64,000 nt of DNA from Atopsyche davidsoni (lineage: Eukaryota > Arthropoda > Insecta > Trichoptera > Hydrobiosidae): NCBI GenBank assembly GCA_022113835.1, contig JAILWY010000012.1:10912001-10976000 (forward strand), read 5' to 3'. Position numbers and translations under genes: made by a program. The notes beneath the pieces are model-generated. The model saw nothing but the letters and a program-made list of their open reading frames with translations. It did no database searches and was not told the DNA's origin. Shown here piece after piece: positions 1 to 12,950 of this stretch; the stretch's first letter is position 1, and each line of letters opens with the position of its first letter.

Positions 1-2200
1 TTTTGATTATAAGATTTGTCTTAAAATTTTCCAATAAAAAATAATTTAAGAAGATTTGTAATTTTTAGCATTAAATTATCTACTACAGTTTCCATTTTAA
101 TCGATTCATCTATGACATATTTATATGTAGATTCAGTAGTTTTTCTTTGCGAAATTGAATTAAAAAAATAGTAACCACTTTATTACAGCAAATGAATACT
201 TGTAACATATTTATCTATTACAACTAGAAAATTATCGATATATCTAATTATGATTAAAATGTAAAAACTTAGGTTTATCCTTTAAAATAAATGAATATGT
301 TAAAAATATACAAAGCAGATGCGATTTGGTAAGATTTTTTTTTACTAGAATATATTGCGTGTTTAGTTTTCATATTTAGGTTTCATTTAACAATAAAAAA
401 AAACGCAGCGGCGTGAACAAATGGAAAAGCATCCGGCGCTCATTTGTTGATTTACTAGACACACCTCGTCAATAAGCCGGGGGCAGCTAATAATGTCGTC
501 ACATAATCAACCTTCGCTAATGTGCCACATGGTTCGCAAACAAACGTGGCGAGCCCACAAACGAGGGACATTTTATTGGAAAGCGCGCATCGATTGTTTT
601 CACGGGAAAACAATGGCGATCGTGGGGATTCGATTTTCCCTTGGGACGTTACGTCGTAGTAGATATTTGGGAATTAAATGATTCATACCCAGCAAGATTA
701 AATAGTATTAGAGAAAAAAAAAAACCATTCACACGTATGAGGTAGCTGAATAAGCAAATGCTTGACTTTTGAAGACTAATTGAATAAATATTTTTTTGGG
801 GAGTATATGTGGTCTTAAGAAAGCTCTAATTAATCAAACCCTTTTCTATTGTATGATATTGAATTGAAAGATGTCAATAATTTGTGTATACATATTACTA
901 TATATAAATAAAAGGTAGAACAATATGGTCGCGTGGTTGAAAATTCTATCACAGTGAAAATTGTATAAATTTTATATCGAAGTTCTAGTTGTTCATGTTG
1001 TCGAGTTTTTTTTAGTTAATATGATTCTCATAATATTTAGACACGTGAAATAAAATGGTTGTCGTATGGAACATCTTTATTTAATTCAACCACCTCCTAG
1101 TAGGAGTGCATTAAATCTTCAAAGACACGACACAGCGGCTAGCGCGGACAACAGTGATGGATGGACACATCTCGCTTTAATACGTTTATTATCAAATTAA
1201 GATCTCTTCAATTAAATGGGACGTGTCAAAAGATCAAAAGACGACCATGTATTATATTGTAATATTTAGTTACAGTAAAATTGATTGTCTACCAGAAATA
1301 GTGGTTAAGAATAGACATGAACATACATGTACTCATTATTTAAACATTTGGATCATCCTATGATGTAGGATGATCGACATCAAGTATTGTTTGTTTATAT
1401 GAATAAACAGAAAAATGAAGGAAAAAGCTGGCCCATTATTGCTTGTCTAAATAATACAAAAAAACTTATTTATTACTCACTGCTCAATAAGTATAAACCT
1501 AATTTATATGGCTGCCATGTTTCAGGATAAAAACCTGATATCAAAATAAGTATCCACCCTTAAAAAAGTGTACACGTGTTAATATATACAAATTACGATT
1601 TGTTGTATCATAAAAATAAATCGATAACATTCTTGGTATTGAATAGTTAGAATTATGTTACTTGATCAGGATTTACACCAAAATATCAAATGAATGCATC
1701 CATCACGAGTGTGGTCGTCGGTTTTTACAAAGTAGGAATCATTTATAGTTTTTTAAAGTGACTCGACTAGATTTATAATCCCGAGAATGAAACTTAATAA
1801 GTGTAGAGCGCTCAGCGATTTTTAGTCTGGTCTTGAGCCCATTAATTATGCAAGATTTTGCATGTGATATGTAAAAACACAGTAAAAACTGCACACGCCA
1901 CTTGTAAATAATAATACAGATGACAATGACATTATCATGAGTTCGTAAGTTTATAGTCAATTAAATACATGACGATGTTTCGCGTATTAATCACAGACAA
2001 GGCTGGGCCGCGCCCGGGTATGTGGTCCCACAATGAAAGCCATTTTCATTGTAATTCACATGTTTGCATGCAAATCATAAGTCACATGAATGTTGCGCTT
2101 GCTTCACTCACAACCACAAACCTGCAAAAGAACAATGACGCTACAACATACTACAATAAAATATTGAATATCGAGCTTTGTAAGGAAAGGATTATATAAT
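1..2200. other. AT-rich non-coding region with one GC-richer island
   Basis: No supported gene is seen. The only compositional break is about 375-680, a GC-richer island in AT-rich flanks. It carries a 62-codon open frame on the + strand that matches nothing I recognise and has no splice or codon evidence. The island looks more like a regulatory element than an exon. The rest holds homopolymer tracts and AT-rich sequence. Confidence 0.5.
593..614. promoter_or_regulatory. Inverted pair of SOX-type sites
   Basis: Two 9-base arms, ATTGTTTTC and GAAAACAAT, are perfect reverse complements separated by ACGG. Each arm contains the ATTGTT/AACAAT core bound by SOX-family HMG proteins. The pair sits within the GC-richer island at 375-680. 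That it is a functional dimeric site is inference. Confidence 0.3.
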
Positions 2201-2201
2201 A

Positions 2202-2482
2202 ATGCTACCGGGTGCGGACCTTTCCTTCCAATATAAAACTGCGGTGAAGAAGGACCCAGAGTCCCACTACAATATTTTTCCCTTAGAAAACTATGAGCAC
2301 TGGCTCAGGATGAGTAAACGGTGGCTAAACTCCTCTGAGGAGAAGCACTGGATGAAGACATGCATGAAATTGAAAAAGAAGTGGCAGGAAGTTCAGCCAA
2401 ATTAGCGAGACTGGCCCAGATCACCAAGCCTCCAATGAAGAGAGGCACTAGACGAAGAAGAAAAGAAATAACCTGTTTATAA
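2202..2482 (+). pseudogene. Broken coding remnant, retrocopy-like
   Basis: Two adjacent + strand frames read like protein. Frame A (2202-2405) has hydrophilic, codon-like composition, including FPLENYEHWLRMSKRW. Frame B (2339-2482) starts with GEALDEDMHEIEKEVAG, runs through a basic stretch with KRGTRRRRKE, and ends at TAA (2480-2482). The protein-like text shifts from frame A to frame B near 2339, so I infer a frameshift. No intron signals interrupt it, and overlapping AATAAA signals (around 2527-2536) and an A/T-rich tail follow within about 150 bases, which fits a reverse-transcribed mRNA copy. I do not recognise the parent gene. Confidence 0.45.
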
Positions 2483-2608
2483 TGTTCAGATTTCCACCCG
2501 GTGTCATATATTTGTTCAATTAATAATAAATAAATGTTTTTGATGAAATGTGTATTTTCATTATATATATTTGGGCCTTTTTATTATAATTCACATACAT
2601 ATAAGTCT

Positions 2609-2626
2609 AAGTAAATAAATAAATAA

Positions 2627-2723
<97 letters not shown>

Positions 2724-2750
2724 GTATAATATATATATAAGTATATGTAT
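2609..2750. repeat. (AAAT)n/(TA)n microsatellite
   Basis: A short run of TAAA units passes into about 100 bases of nearly perfect TA dinucleotide, then an imperfect TATG/TAAT tail. It follows the coding remnant at 2202-2482 and may have grown from its poly(A) tail. Confidence 0.9.
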
Positions 2751-2771
2751 TATGTCACTTTATTATTGTAT

Positions 2772-2957
2772 GTTGAAAATTGATTTTTTTAGAGTATTGA
2801 GAAAACTATATAATTTATTAGAAATAAAAAAACCTTCCATTTGGAAGAAGGGATTTATCTAACTTTTTGCATTTAAATTTTTTTGATTGGTGCAGTCGAT
2901 TTTTCGTAAAAGGTACGAGAAAATGATCAAAAAACTGGAATATGGGACTTACCTCCA
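2772..2957 (+). repeat. Dispersed repeat, copy A (shorter)
   Basis: This stretch aligns to the reverse complement of 61385-61875. Shared text includes GAAGGGAT.TATCTAACTTTTTGC, then TGATTGGTGC.GTCGATTTTTCG, then AAAATGATCAAAAA. The first about 50 bases (TTGATTTTTTT...TATTGA.AAAACTAT) match the far end of the other copy, so copy A lacks about 300 internal bases present in copy B. No coding capacity and no clear terminal repeats are seen. The family is unknown; a non-autonomous transposon is likely. Confidence 0.7.
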
Positions 2958-4485
2958 ACAACGGATTTTGACTTCAGAGTGAATATTTATATTTCTTGTT
3001 CGGTATTTTTCTTTGTAAAAAATTAAAGTAGTGGCCGATTTATTGCTATTTTACTGAATCGCTTATTCACGCAAAGTTTACAAAAAATCCCATGGAAATG
3101 TGGTTTTATTGCATGATTTCAAAAAGTTAAATATGACAATAATTATTTTAAAATGTTTATAAATATTTATTCCTTTTTAAATATTTGAAAAGAAAAATCA
3201 ACAATATAAATTTATTATAAATAAAAAAATAAAAAATTCTTCTTTGATAATTGACCATAAATAACAAAACTAAGTCCAATTAGAACTGTCATTCAGTTTC
3301 CAACTGAAAGCTACGCTAGAGACCTCTGGTGTCCGGGTTGGTGAATTAAAAGGGAATTTTTAAGAGAGTAGCACCCTTAAGCAGCTAAATAGGTTTTGAA
3401 AATATATGATTTTTTCACAAGGATAAAGTAATTTTAATGATACACAAGCTTTCTGGCTCATAACTATTAGAAAAAAATATGAAGACAAGTACATTCTCTA
3501 AAGTACGAATAGTACAATACATTTGTAATAAAACATTAACTTTTCTAATCTGAATGTACCTATTTTCGCGACAGTGAGCTAATGTTATTGTCATGTTTAA
3601 GAAAACTACATCAACACTGCTTAAGAAAAGATAATCGATTTGTAGAAAATAAAAAAAATCAACAAAAATAATTTTTAAAAATATATTGTAAGATTTCTGT
3701 GGCTGGTATTGCTACTGTTTCTAAAAGACGGAAGTGCTTTGGTCAAATAATGATTGGAGGGTTATTTCTCTTAAAAACTAACCATACTAATCATATGATG
3801 GTGGTTTGATTATCGGTTTAAATTTATAAGTAAATGCTTATAAAAACAACACCAGTAAGAAGAAATAAAACATGTTTTGCTCAATTTTACATATCAATGC
3901 TGGATATCAAATACCTGATAAAGAACGAAAATGCGGTTTCTTTTTAACGAAGTCTGAAATTCTTTGTTAAAAAGATTATTTTTTAATAGTTAATTATACA
4001 TTCAAGGGCACATTTGTCAACATGAAAAAAAAATATCCCACATTAAAAGCTTATAAATAATTTTGAAGATGATCAGAATCACCATGAATATTTAAAATAT
4101 TCACAGGTACACGGAGGAATATGCAATGGAGGAACGTCAAGTATTTCTTGTTATTCATAATTAGCAAGAGTATAATAAATAAGTCCTTGGTTTTAATCTA
4201 GTAACGACGAAGATTGAAAGAAAGCAAGTAATATTTTATATACGACTATGATAATAACTAACCAGGATACATGTGAATAACATGATGTTACTGCCAATGA
4301 GTCGAGCACTAGAAAGAGGCTGAGGGCATAACCTTTGTTTGATAAGAAAAAAACATATAGTGGCGATTGGTTTACAAAAGCATACAAATGTTCTAATTGA
4401 CCAATTGATTTGTAATTAAGTTACTTTGATTTTGGTTTGATGCAGCACGTAATATGTGTAACGTATAATGCTAACGTGATACTGC

Positions 4486-4557
<72 letters not shown>

Positions 4558-5500
4558 TATATCATACAGTACGCAAGATTCTTCATTTTTGAAACAATAA
4601 GTTGAAACCGACGAACTCACGATTAATAATTTTATGGGTATTAGTCTCATAAAAAAATCAGTGCGAAGTAAAGCAATTTTCTATTATTGTCACAAGCATT
4701 AGATTATTATTGAGTGCCATGCATGTGAACGAACTCACAAATTGATTAAGTCAACATACTGATTCTGACACGGATGAGTTGTCATCAGAAGTTGTGCTTA
4801 TAGGAAAAAATATAACTCTACATAAGAGTATTTTTTTTAATAACATCAATAAAACCAATATATTCCAAATGTAAAATGTACAAATAGAAAATTAAAATAG
4901 TATCTAAAAATTTTAATATCACCGAGAAATTATTTGACACAGTACGAAATTTACGAACAGTATGGGACTTGCACGCTTAAATAGGATGTTTTATAGAGAT
5001 TTACTACATAAACCGAAAAAAATACTTATTACTTTTGGGGTAACTTCTACGACCTTCAGACATTGAGCGTGTACGACATTATACTGTTATGGGTAGATAT
5101 TGCGACAAATGGAAATCTAGATTCTCCAGAAAAGGGCAATAAAAGCTAGCATACCTAAAGCTTTTTGGCACGAAATCAACATAAACGCCGAAAATAAATA
5201 TTGCCTTTCCGAGATTTTAAAACAATTGATTTTTTATCGTATTAATCAATATAATTTATTACAAAAAAAATATGGTTAGCAGCTGAGCTTGCAGACAGAA
5301 ATGAACGCTAAGCCTGAATAGCATTGATATAAATTATAGTAAATGACATTGAATTAATATTTTGGCATGGCTTGTCTTAATGAAATAATATATATTTTTA
5401 ATAAAAATTATTTTGTTCTACCACTACATTCTGTAATTTTTGCAACAATGATGATACTTCTTGCATTAAAGACGTTGTATTGTCGGTTTATATAATAATA
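2958..5500. other. AT-rich non-coding region
   Basis: Nothing supportable as a gene. Open frames are short, AT-rich and unlike protein. The only distinct element is the TA repeat at 4489-4556. Confidence 0.5.
4489..4556. repeat. (TA)n microsatellite
   Basis: About 65 bases of uninterrupted TA dinucleotide repeat. Confidence 0.95.
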
Positions 5501-5501
5501 G

Positions 5502-5598
5502 TCACGCTTTCGTCGGGACGGCGCGGCTCTGCGGTATTTTGTCACCAGGAATGTTTTTCGTGCTTTTCATCATCGTCTTCAGGAGTCCACTGGCCATC
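5502..5598 (-). other. Candidate exon in a small GC-rich island
   Basis: On the minus strand a pyrimidine-rich acceptor ending TTTCAG falls just before 5598. Downstream, two frames are open. One reads DGQWTPEDDDEKHEKHSW then stop (5542-5598), an acidic, hydrophilic tail. The other starts with ATG at 5597 and runs 31 codons to TGA at 5502-5504, ending in KIPQSRAVPTKA. The composition is clearly richer in G+C than the flanks. I see no partner exon and do not recognise either peptide, so this could equally be a conserved non-coding element. Confidence 0.25.
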
Positions 5599-5640
5599 CT
5601 GAAATAGTGCTAGTAAAATCACTTGCATGATATTTCAGCG

Positions 5641-8360
5641 GTCACGCACCCGTGGACACAAGATTTTCCAGCTATGTAACATTTTTGTGTAAACACCAAA
5701 GCCAACATGCAGGCAGGATTACAACTATTATATTAAATATCGTATATTAATTAAAAACAGCGAATATGTTTATCTGTTCAATGCTAGAATTTCACCGAAA
5801 GCAAGCAAGTATTAGATGCACGGAGAAAAGCATAGTTATTACCCTTTCTGATTACGTCGCGTTCTCTACAATTAAAATTTAGCTTCAAAGTAAAGTATAC
5901 AGCTGGTGTGGATTAAAATAAGCGAATAATACATATAGTAATGAATATTTTGTCGGTGACGGACGGAAGGTGTTCGTGAAACTCTGCGAGTCATCGTGTA
6001 AATAAATCAATAACAAACGTGCAGAACTTTAAATCAAGGCCAAGGGACTTGAAATATTCTCACTATTGTAATTAAACATTTCTTGCAGAACTTTTTACAA
6101 TATTTTGGCGTGTTTATTTACACTAAACCAAAGCATTTGTATTTATATCTTATTTATCTACAAACCTATTATATATTTCAAAGTTAATTTTTTAAAAATA
6201 AATAAACAATGTCTTTGACATTTTATGTTAAAAAATATGCTCTTTTGACGAATAGCAATATAGAATTGTAACATTACAGAGATTACTATTATTCGATAGT
6301 GGTTGACTATGAGCACGTAAGGCAATCAAACATCAGTAAGAAGCTAAAATAATTTATATTCGTAAAAAAAATAAATCTGAATTTCAAATGATATGTTTAT
6401 GTCTTACAACGTTGGGAAGACCGATAACTTTAATGCGATATGTTTATAGTTAGAAATAATATTTAGAATACATTTATATATTTTGATTTACGTAATATAA
6501 ACAAAAGAATTTTCAAGGGCATATTTTTATCAATTATTTATGAAAATGTCGCACTTTATTGTCCATTAAGTGTGTGTTTAATATAGCGTGTAATAATAAT
6601 AATACAAAAAGCATGTGACTTTAATTGTCTTCGAAAAGAAGCCATTCCCTGAAATCCAAGATAGTTTAAAAAAAATGACCAACACAAAAAATATGGATGC
6701 CACCTGTGTATGGTCATAATTGTACAAAAAAATAGTCATCAAATATTTTTCTTTTTCTCAGTACTTTGGAATAAACATTCACATTCCTGCCGAGGAATTC
6801 AATTTCACGAGAAATATGATAAAAATTTCACAGGCAGGTGCTAACTTAATTAAGTCAATAAAAAAAAAATCTCGGACGAAATCGATCCTCGAGTTTTTTC
6901 AACGTTGGCCGTAAATCACAGCCGGCCATATGTCTTTATTGGCATTTCCTCACAAAGAAAGTGTAACGAGTTTGCTAACTATTATGTAAAGATTGCAGAT
7001 ACTATCCGATAATCTCTTTGGGCGGTCCGTGCCATGAATCAAAATTAAACGCATAATTAATATACACGAAACTCCGTTCCCTCGACTCGAGTGCCTCCGC
7101 CTCGGCCGGCGTCACGCCTATTTTTGTCCATAGATAGCGGAATCAGGCATGTATCACTTTATGGGTTGAACCGGCCGATATTGGGTGAAAAGACTGATGT
7201 AATGCTTTTAAATAGACGTGTACTGTGGCATAATATAGCACCGAAGTGTCTTTTATACATGCGCGAATTATTTTCTTCTGTTAGAAATCGGACCGAAAAA
7301 TCAATTACTATTCTGTCAGGGTCCTTAGATTCGACTCTTGCTTTGGAAGTATTCGTTTCAAGTAAGCGAAATCAAATTTCAATATAATACAGGCCGAGCG
7401 TGCTCCTTGGCTGGCCAACAACTGACTAGACGAGCGTCAACTTGTATCAGATATGAAATAATAAAGTGCTCAGTTTTATAGTATCTCTGTTGCTAAAATT
7501 TACAATTTCAACCGATGATTTACTGAAAAATCGTAAAGAAATTCGAAGAATTTTAAGACAATTAATTTTTATTTGAAAAAGATTTCAAAAAAATATCTTG
7601 ATTATTCGGAATATATTTATGTATGATATCTGCCAAAAGTTAAAATTGAAATATTAATTTATGCATGATTTATTTTAATTTAATTTTTTTTGCTACAAAC
7701 GCAATTCTTTCTCGAAAATGTCACTATGCTTGAAAAATCAACAAAATTCAAAATAAATAGTTAAGTGAATAATCATCATTTTCGATTGATTTCTCAAGGA
7801 AGATGCGAGTTTTAAAACATCTGCATAGGAAGAGGAAACTATTAAGAGGTGCGAAAACCTACAGCGAATATTAATGCCACTTCTTAGCATAAATCCACTA
7901 TTGGATATGATGTAATATGAACACATATAAATCAAAAACAACAATTCACATAAAATACCATCAATAAAATGTTAATCGTTCCCGGTATACGAATATAACT
8001 TAAAAATACGTTTTATGATACCCGATAAGCGAACCATAGCTAGTCATAGAATTAAACACAAATTAAATATATTAGGGGAAAAAAGTAGTTATTAAATTCA
8101 ACTTAGTGAGTGACGGTGGCATAGGGCGCGCGCACCTAATTAGAAAATAAATTAAAATTATTTCAGAGCAGATGCTTTTTGGGAAGCATCACTACCGTGC
8201 ATTAGGCAGACAATGCAATATGTTAATGTCTAGCTCTAGCTATAAAAATCCCATATTTTTTGTCTATGTTCGTAGATGTGTTTTGTCCTTGTGTACGTCT
8301 CCTATACCAAGGAAGTAACTTTTTAAGTTTTTAGTTTCTTTGGAATTCACAGAACGAACA
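5641..8360. other. AT-rich non-coding region
   Basis: No gene is supported. A + strand open frame at 7091-7387 begins with GTG, has mixed composition and no recognisable motif. I treat it as chance. Confidence 0.45.
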
Positions 8361-8369
8361 TACGGATTC

Positions 8370-8400
8370 TATATCCATGATACACTCGGCATACAGTTGT
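8370..8400 (+). promoter_or_regulatory. Candidate core promoter
   Basis: A TATA-like CTATATCC at 8370-8377 is followed about 24 bases later by ACAGTT, which resembles the arthropod initiator (TCAGT). It lies just upstream of the signal-peptide-like ATG at 8412. This is weak evidence and depends on the downstream exon being real. Confidence 0.25.
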
Positions 8401-8411
8401 GAGTAATATGA

Positions 8412-8486
8412 ATGAATTTTGTGGTTACGTCAGCAGTTAAATACTGCTTTCTGGTGTTGGTTTCCGGTGCATCGTCGAGCAGCAGA
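8412..8486 (+). CDS. Candidate first coding exon with signal peptide
   Basis: From ATG at 8412, 25 codons run to a strong donor (AGCAGA|GTATGT). The peptide starts MNFVVTSAVKYCFLVLV and continues SGASSSSR, with a hydrophobic core and a small-residue region that fits an N-terminal secretion signal. An overlapping ATG at 8408 in another frame gives only ten codons. The exon ends in phase 0. The next exon is not certain; the terminal exon at 19187 is phase-compatible. It could belong to a small secreted protein or neuropeptide, or be a chance open frame. Confidence 0.35.
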
Positions 8487-10116
8487 GTATGTATAAGCTA
8501 TTTCAATTTGAAAAATATAGCTTGCAACGTCAGATGACTAATAAAATATCGATGTTGTATCAGAGATAACGACTTATCTAAACAAATAAAAAACATCATA
8601 TATTTTATAGAAATAAGCTGAATAAGTTAGCTTTTTGTAAATTTTCTTAAAAAAATATTATAATATACCAATATAATCTTTCAGCAATATGGGAAAGGAC
8701 TATTTTTATTTGTACCTTTTAGTAGGTACGTGGCGTAAAGCAGTTTTTTTTAATCACAGTTATTATGCGGTCTAATATGACACCCAGTCTTTTGCTCGAC
8801 TGTGTCGTTTTTCGAGATGTTTTCTATAAATCAATATATAATTTTAACGCAGACACACTGCAGTTTCAGTATCAATAATGCATGTCCATTATTTATTACC
8901 ACCGACATAAATCAGGTAATAAATACCTTACAGCCAAGTAGTTAATAATGATGTGTGTCCATTAGTAACCAAACACGAATAGGCTTTGACTCGCATGAAA
9001 TCGTTCTGTCAACAAATTGTCAATATTTAATGATTTCACATAAATTGCATGCATCGTGATTGTAAACAAGATGGTAGCTGACCGAGCTGTGAAAGTCTCA
9101 GTACTGTAAAAGATTTAGCGCAGGTGGGCAGGGTCGCTTGACAAGCCAATACTTCCCGAAACGTGACACCGTATTTGCCAAAGGCACATACAATAGGAAT
9201 CAATCTGACAACACACTACCTACGTGGTTATCTAGCCGCACAAATCGGTCAACTTTGTTATTTATATAAATACCAACAGATTTCGAATAATTAAAATGTT
9301 AAAATCTTCGTTTACATTCAATGTGATTGTTTATACTGGATTTTATAACGATGATAGATATTTACGTGAAAGAAAAAACCTTAATATTTAAAATTATGTC
9401 ATATCATTAATTATTTTCACGAGTCATTATCGGCAAAGTTAATTTATAAAAAAGGCTTATCACAGAGTAATGATAATGAAATTAATGATTCATGTGATAA
9501 GCTCAAGTGGAATATAAACAAATTGGAAGTAGGGTAGATCTAATTATACACTTATGATTCAAGATATCAATATTCAAATATTGCGAGTCCACGAAGGCTT
9601 GTGAAACAAAAATAAGATTACGTTTTGAATGCAGGCAGTCCACACGTGTGAATGGCTGAAAGCAGGACGACCTGAACAATGAGACTCCTAGGTGAGTCGT
9701 AAAATCATAAGGTGTCGGAAGGTTCAACCTGTTGGGAAATTAAACACATTTGCGCCTAAAATTAGCTTGCTTTGTATAAACATATCGATAACATAAAATT
9801 AATGTAACTAAAGCCCCTTTATTTCCAGGCAATTAAAAAATGCATAACTGAGTGTTGATGTATTTCGTTACATTTTAAATAGTTATAATTTGTAACAACT
9901 TCATATTTGCCTTCACGTGTTTGCCTCTTTTTGCTGTCGCTATGTCAACACTGATGAAAAACCTAATATCGACATAAAATCAGGATAATAAAATAAAATA
10001 ATTTAATATTACAATTAAAGATTAAAAATATGCTAAACAAGGTATCATAAATATCACCACTGCACTATTAAATCACGAGAAAGGTTGCATAAATTTGTAA
10101 AATATAACATCCAACA

Positions 10117-10470
10117 ATAAAGGTACACTCCTTATTGACCTATATATTTCAAAAGACCTTGACTAACCTAAATGTACGGCCTAAAATATAGACCGAGTAA
10201 AATAAACCCGTTAATGCATTTGTCTAGACCCGGGTCTACTTGGTAGCAGCAAGTCCGGAGGACGCTCGCATTAGTAAAATATCGCACGAAGAGCAATGGA
10301 GCTACACTCTTCCCTGACCTGTGCACCTTCAGAGACCTCGACTTATCTACGTGGACGCATTAGATCGAGCAAAACGCTTCGAAGTTCTCTAAACCCAACC
10401 TAGACTGTCAGTACTAGTAGCATAATACGTCATAGGTACTTGTCAGTTTACAGCTCGTTATCTAGGATTA
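10117..10470. repeat. Diverged tandem duplication, unit about 177 bases
   Basis: The block beginning GGTACACTCC.TATTGACC near 10120 is echoed by AGCTACACTCTTCCCTGACC near 10298. The following text is in the same order: an A/C-rich gap, GACCT.GACT, then a stretch ending in GA.CGAG.AAAA. Identity by eye is about 60 percent, so the duplication is old. No coding sequence is evident. Confidence 0.35.
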
Positions 10471-10519
10471 CGAAACTTTATAGGTGACCTAATTTCTGCA
10501 AATAGACGTTTGTCCACCA

Positions 10520-10774
10520 TTAAAGGTCTTTAATCTCTCTTGTCAAATACTGCATACGATAAAATCTCTCCCCTGCTCGACGGTCACCTGGTGCGGGTTT
10601 ACACAATAGCACTATTGTACTGCTGTCAATAAAGGGCTGCACTGAAAGGTTTCCTTGTTGATTTTCGTCTGCTAATATTTGGGTGTCGTTGGTGATATTT
10701 GATATTATCTCGATAAAATAAACGTAAAAATCCATTCCTGGAATCGGAATACTCTTTGATATAATATCGGGCAC
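10520..10774 (-). other. Orphan minus-strand open frame after an acceptor-like site
   Basis: On the minus strand a long pyrimidine tract ending TTTTTCAG (just above 10774) is followed by about 84 open codons, ending at TAA near 10520. The text has mixed, protein-like composition (for example NITNDTQILADENQQGN). I recognise no domain. No upstream exon can be named. It may be a terminal exon, a transposon relic or chance. Confidence 0.2.
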
Positions 10775-12629
10775 TGAAAAATATAATTTGCGAATTGTAA
10801 TAAAAAAAAAAAGCTAGTGCATGTACTACGAATAACACGAGCACGGTTATGAGAGAAAACTGGAGGACAGCAGCGTTGTTCGGGACCGCTGACGCATCTT
10901 TTGATGAGTGATGAATACTATTCTGTTTCGCATTTACTTTATTTTAAATTTTAGTATTCCTGTCTGTAATAATAGTCGATGTATTTTTTTTTCGGATCAC
11001 GATTATTATTTTCTCGCGTGACTGGCACAATAAGCGCACAGGAATATCGCCATATTTTCTAGAATCAAGTAAAAGCAGAGCCAACAAAGGCTGTACCTAA
11101 GTATACAAACGATACATCAATATTTTCAAAACATCTATGACAGAAGTACAGATTTAAGAACCAACAAAAACATCATTTATTGATATGTCCGGGTTTCGTG
11201 TATCAAAATATTGTGATATGCTATTGATTAAAACAGTCGGCAAGAAAAGTCTGAACTAAAAATAGCCATGAATTGAAATCGACGTTAAGAAGGCGAGACG
11301 GCCATAGCGACACGAATGCGGGTGAGATTTCCGCAGAGCAGGCGCCGGCCTGCCCGCAGACGCCAGCACTCGCTCGTATCACCGCCTGAGACAGATCGAT
11401 GCTGGGAAGAGCAGGAGCACCGAGGAGATGAGCTTGTCCAAGAAAAATGGAGAAAATATAATTCATAGCAAGATCTATTTTGTAAAAAAAAACATTTTTG
11501 GTATTTTTTTGATATATCTATAATAAGGAAAAAATATGATTAAAAGAATGGAAGTGCCTGATTTTTTGTATTTTTATCTAGATTTTTAAATCAATAATTA
11601 ATATAGTGCATATCAATCAAATTGTTTCGGTGAATACTTAAATTTTATTTATATATATATGTAGATATTTGTTGACGCGTAATCAATTGTAAGCCGCTGA
11701 GAGAAATTTCTTTCTAATTTCATTGAAAACAACCACTGCCTTCTCACGTGCAGCATTAGTGCTTTCTCTTTCGCAATATCGACTAGACAAGAACAAAACC
11801 AGGGCTGGTCCATGTTTTCACGGACAACAATGTGGCGAGCGAAATTCGAGCAACACACCCGAAAAAACATAAGGGAAACAACAGACCTTTCCGTTCACGT
11901 ATGTAATAATGCATGAAATGTCACAGTACCGTGTTTTTGTAGGTTGGGCCGAATAAAGGGCAATAACGGACCGCAGGGGCCAGCGCCCCCGGAGTGGCCC
12001 CGTCCGGGCCGAGCCCCCGCGATGGAGGTCCCAACTCATCACGAGGGCGCACGTACGGCTCACGTGATATCCGATGATCGGTTTTATATTTATAATACAA
12101 AAATATAAGCTTCTAAAATATCTAAACATGTTTTTTGCTTTTTACTTCACACAGACAATACAAATTTAATATTCGCAACTATGTATATAGCTACGAATCC
12201 GGGGTCGATGTGTAGCCTGGATAGCTCAGTGACTCGAAGGTCAATGTTGCCAGCCCCCGTCCCGATTAATAAGTTTTGTTTTGAATTGTGTATCTATTAT
12301 GATTTCCCTAAGTTACACAATCAATATGTTTCCCATGTAATCTTATACTAGTGAAATGTCAGCATGAGTGTTGCCTTGTGCTGTTATGTTCTATTTGTGT
12401 ACTTACTGTACAATGCTTTGTTCATGGCCGAAATGAATACCAAGAGCATAAAAGAACGCCCAGAAACCTGAAATATAATATTATTCCTTGTCGGTGAAAC
12501 AGTACAAAGTGCAATTTTCGTTGTGAAAAATCCGTGTTGAAATCTAAAATTTGTACTAAAAGAATCAGTCGATGTAGTAAATAATAAAAAAAATAACAGA
12601 TTTATTAGTCTCTCGAGCCAATAAAAACC

Positions 12630-12950
12630 TCAACCCTTGGGACGGAGTATCCCATGGCAGGTGTCTCGTACCTGTCAACCCGATGGTCGGTTTCAATCAG
12701 TACTGGTGGTCACGGGCCCCGCCGACATGGTATACTTCCACGTGGCGTCACTCGAGGGTGATGGATCGCGGCTCTGCAGCAGGCCTCCCATCGCAAGGGG
12801 GGAAACGCGAAAACCAACAAAGCTCACCGGAGAGCCTGATGACGTCATCTCTGAATTCGGAGAACCTGGATGATTGGCGATTTCGCAACTTTCGCATTAC
12901 AGTTAAACGTGAAGGTCACATACTAGGAATAAGGCTCGCTTAAAGGTAAC
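12630..12950. other. GC-rich island with a full CRE site
   Basis: A sharply GC-rich block in AT-rich DNA. Two overlapping + strand frames (12637-12873 and 12683-12943) are open and neither matches a protein I know, so I do not call a gene. It contains the palindrome TGACGTCA at 12840-12847, the full CREB/ATF site. It may be a regulatory element or a transposon fragment. Confidence 0.35.

Noticed and set aside
5502..5598. Similarity of IPQSRAVPTK to the start of 4E-BP proteins
   Set aside because: The match is too short, the frame stops at once, and no downstream exon with the 4E-BP core motifs was found.
12213..12275. tRNA-like A-box text (GGATAGCTCAGTGAC) suggesting a tRNA or SINE
   Set aside because: No B box at the right distance and no cloverleaf can be drawn.
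12637..12943. Two overlapping open frames in a GC-rich island as a gene
   Set aside because: Neither is recognisable, neither has splice support, and GC-rich DNA gives long frames by chance in all phases.
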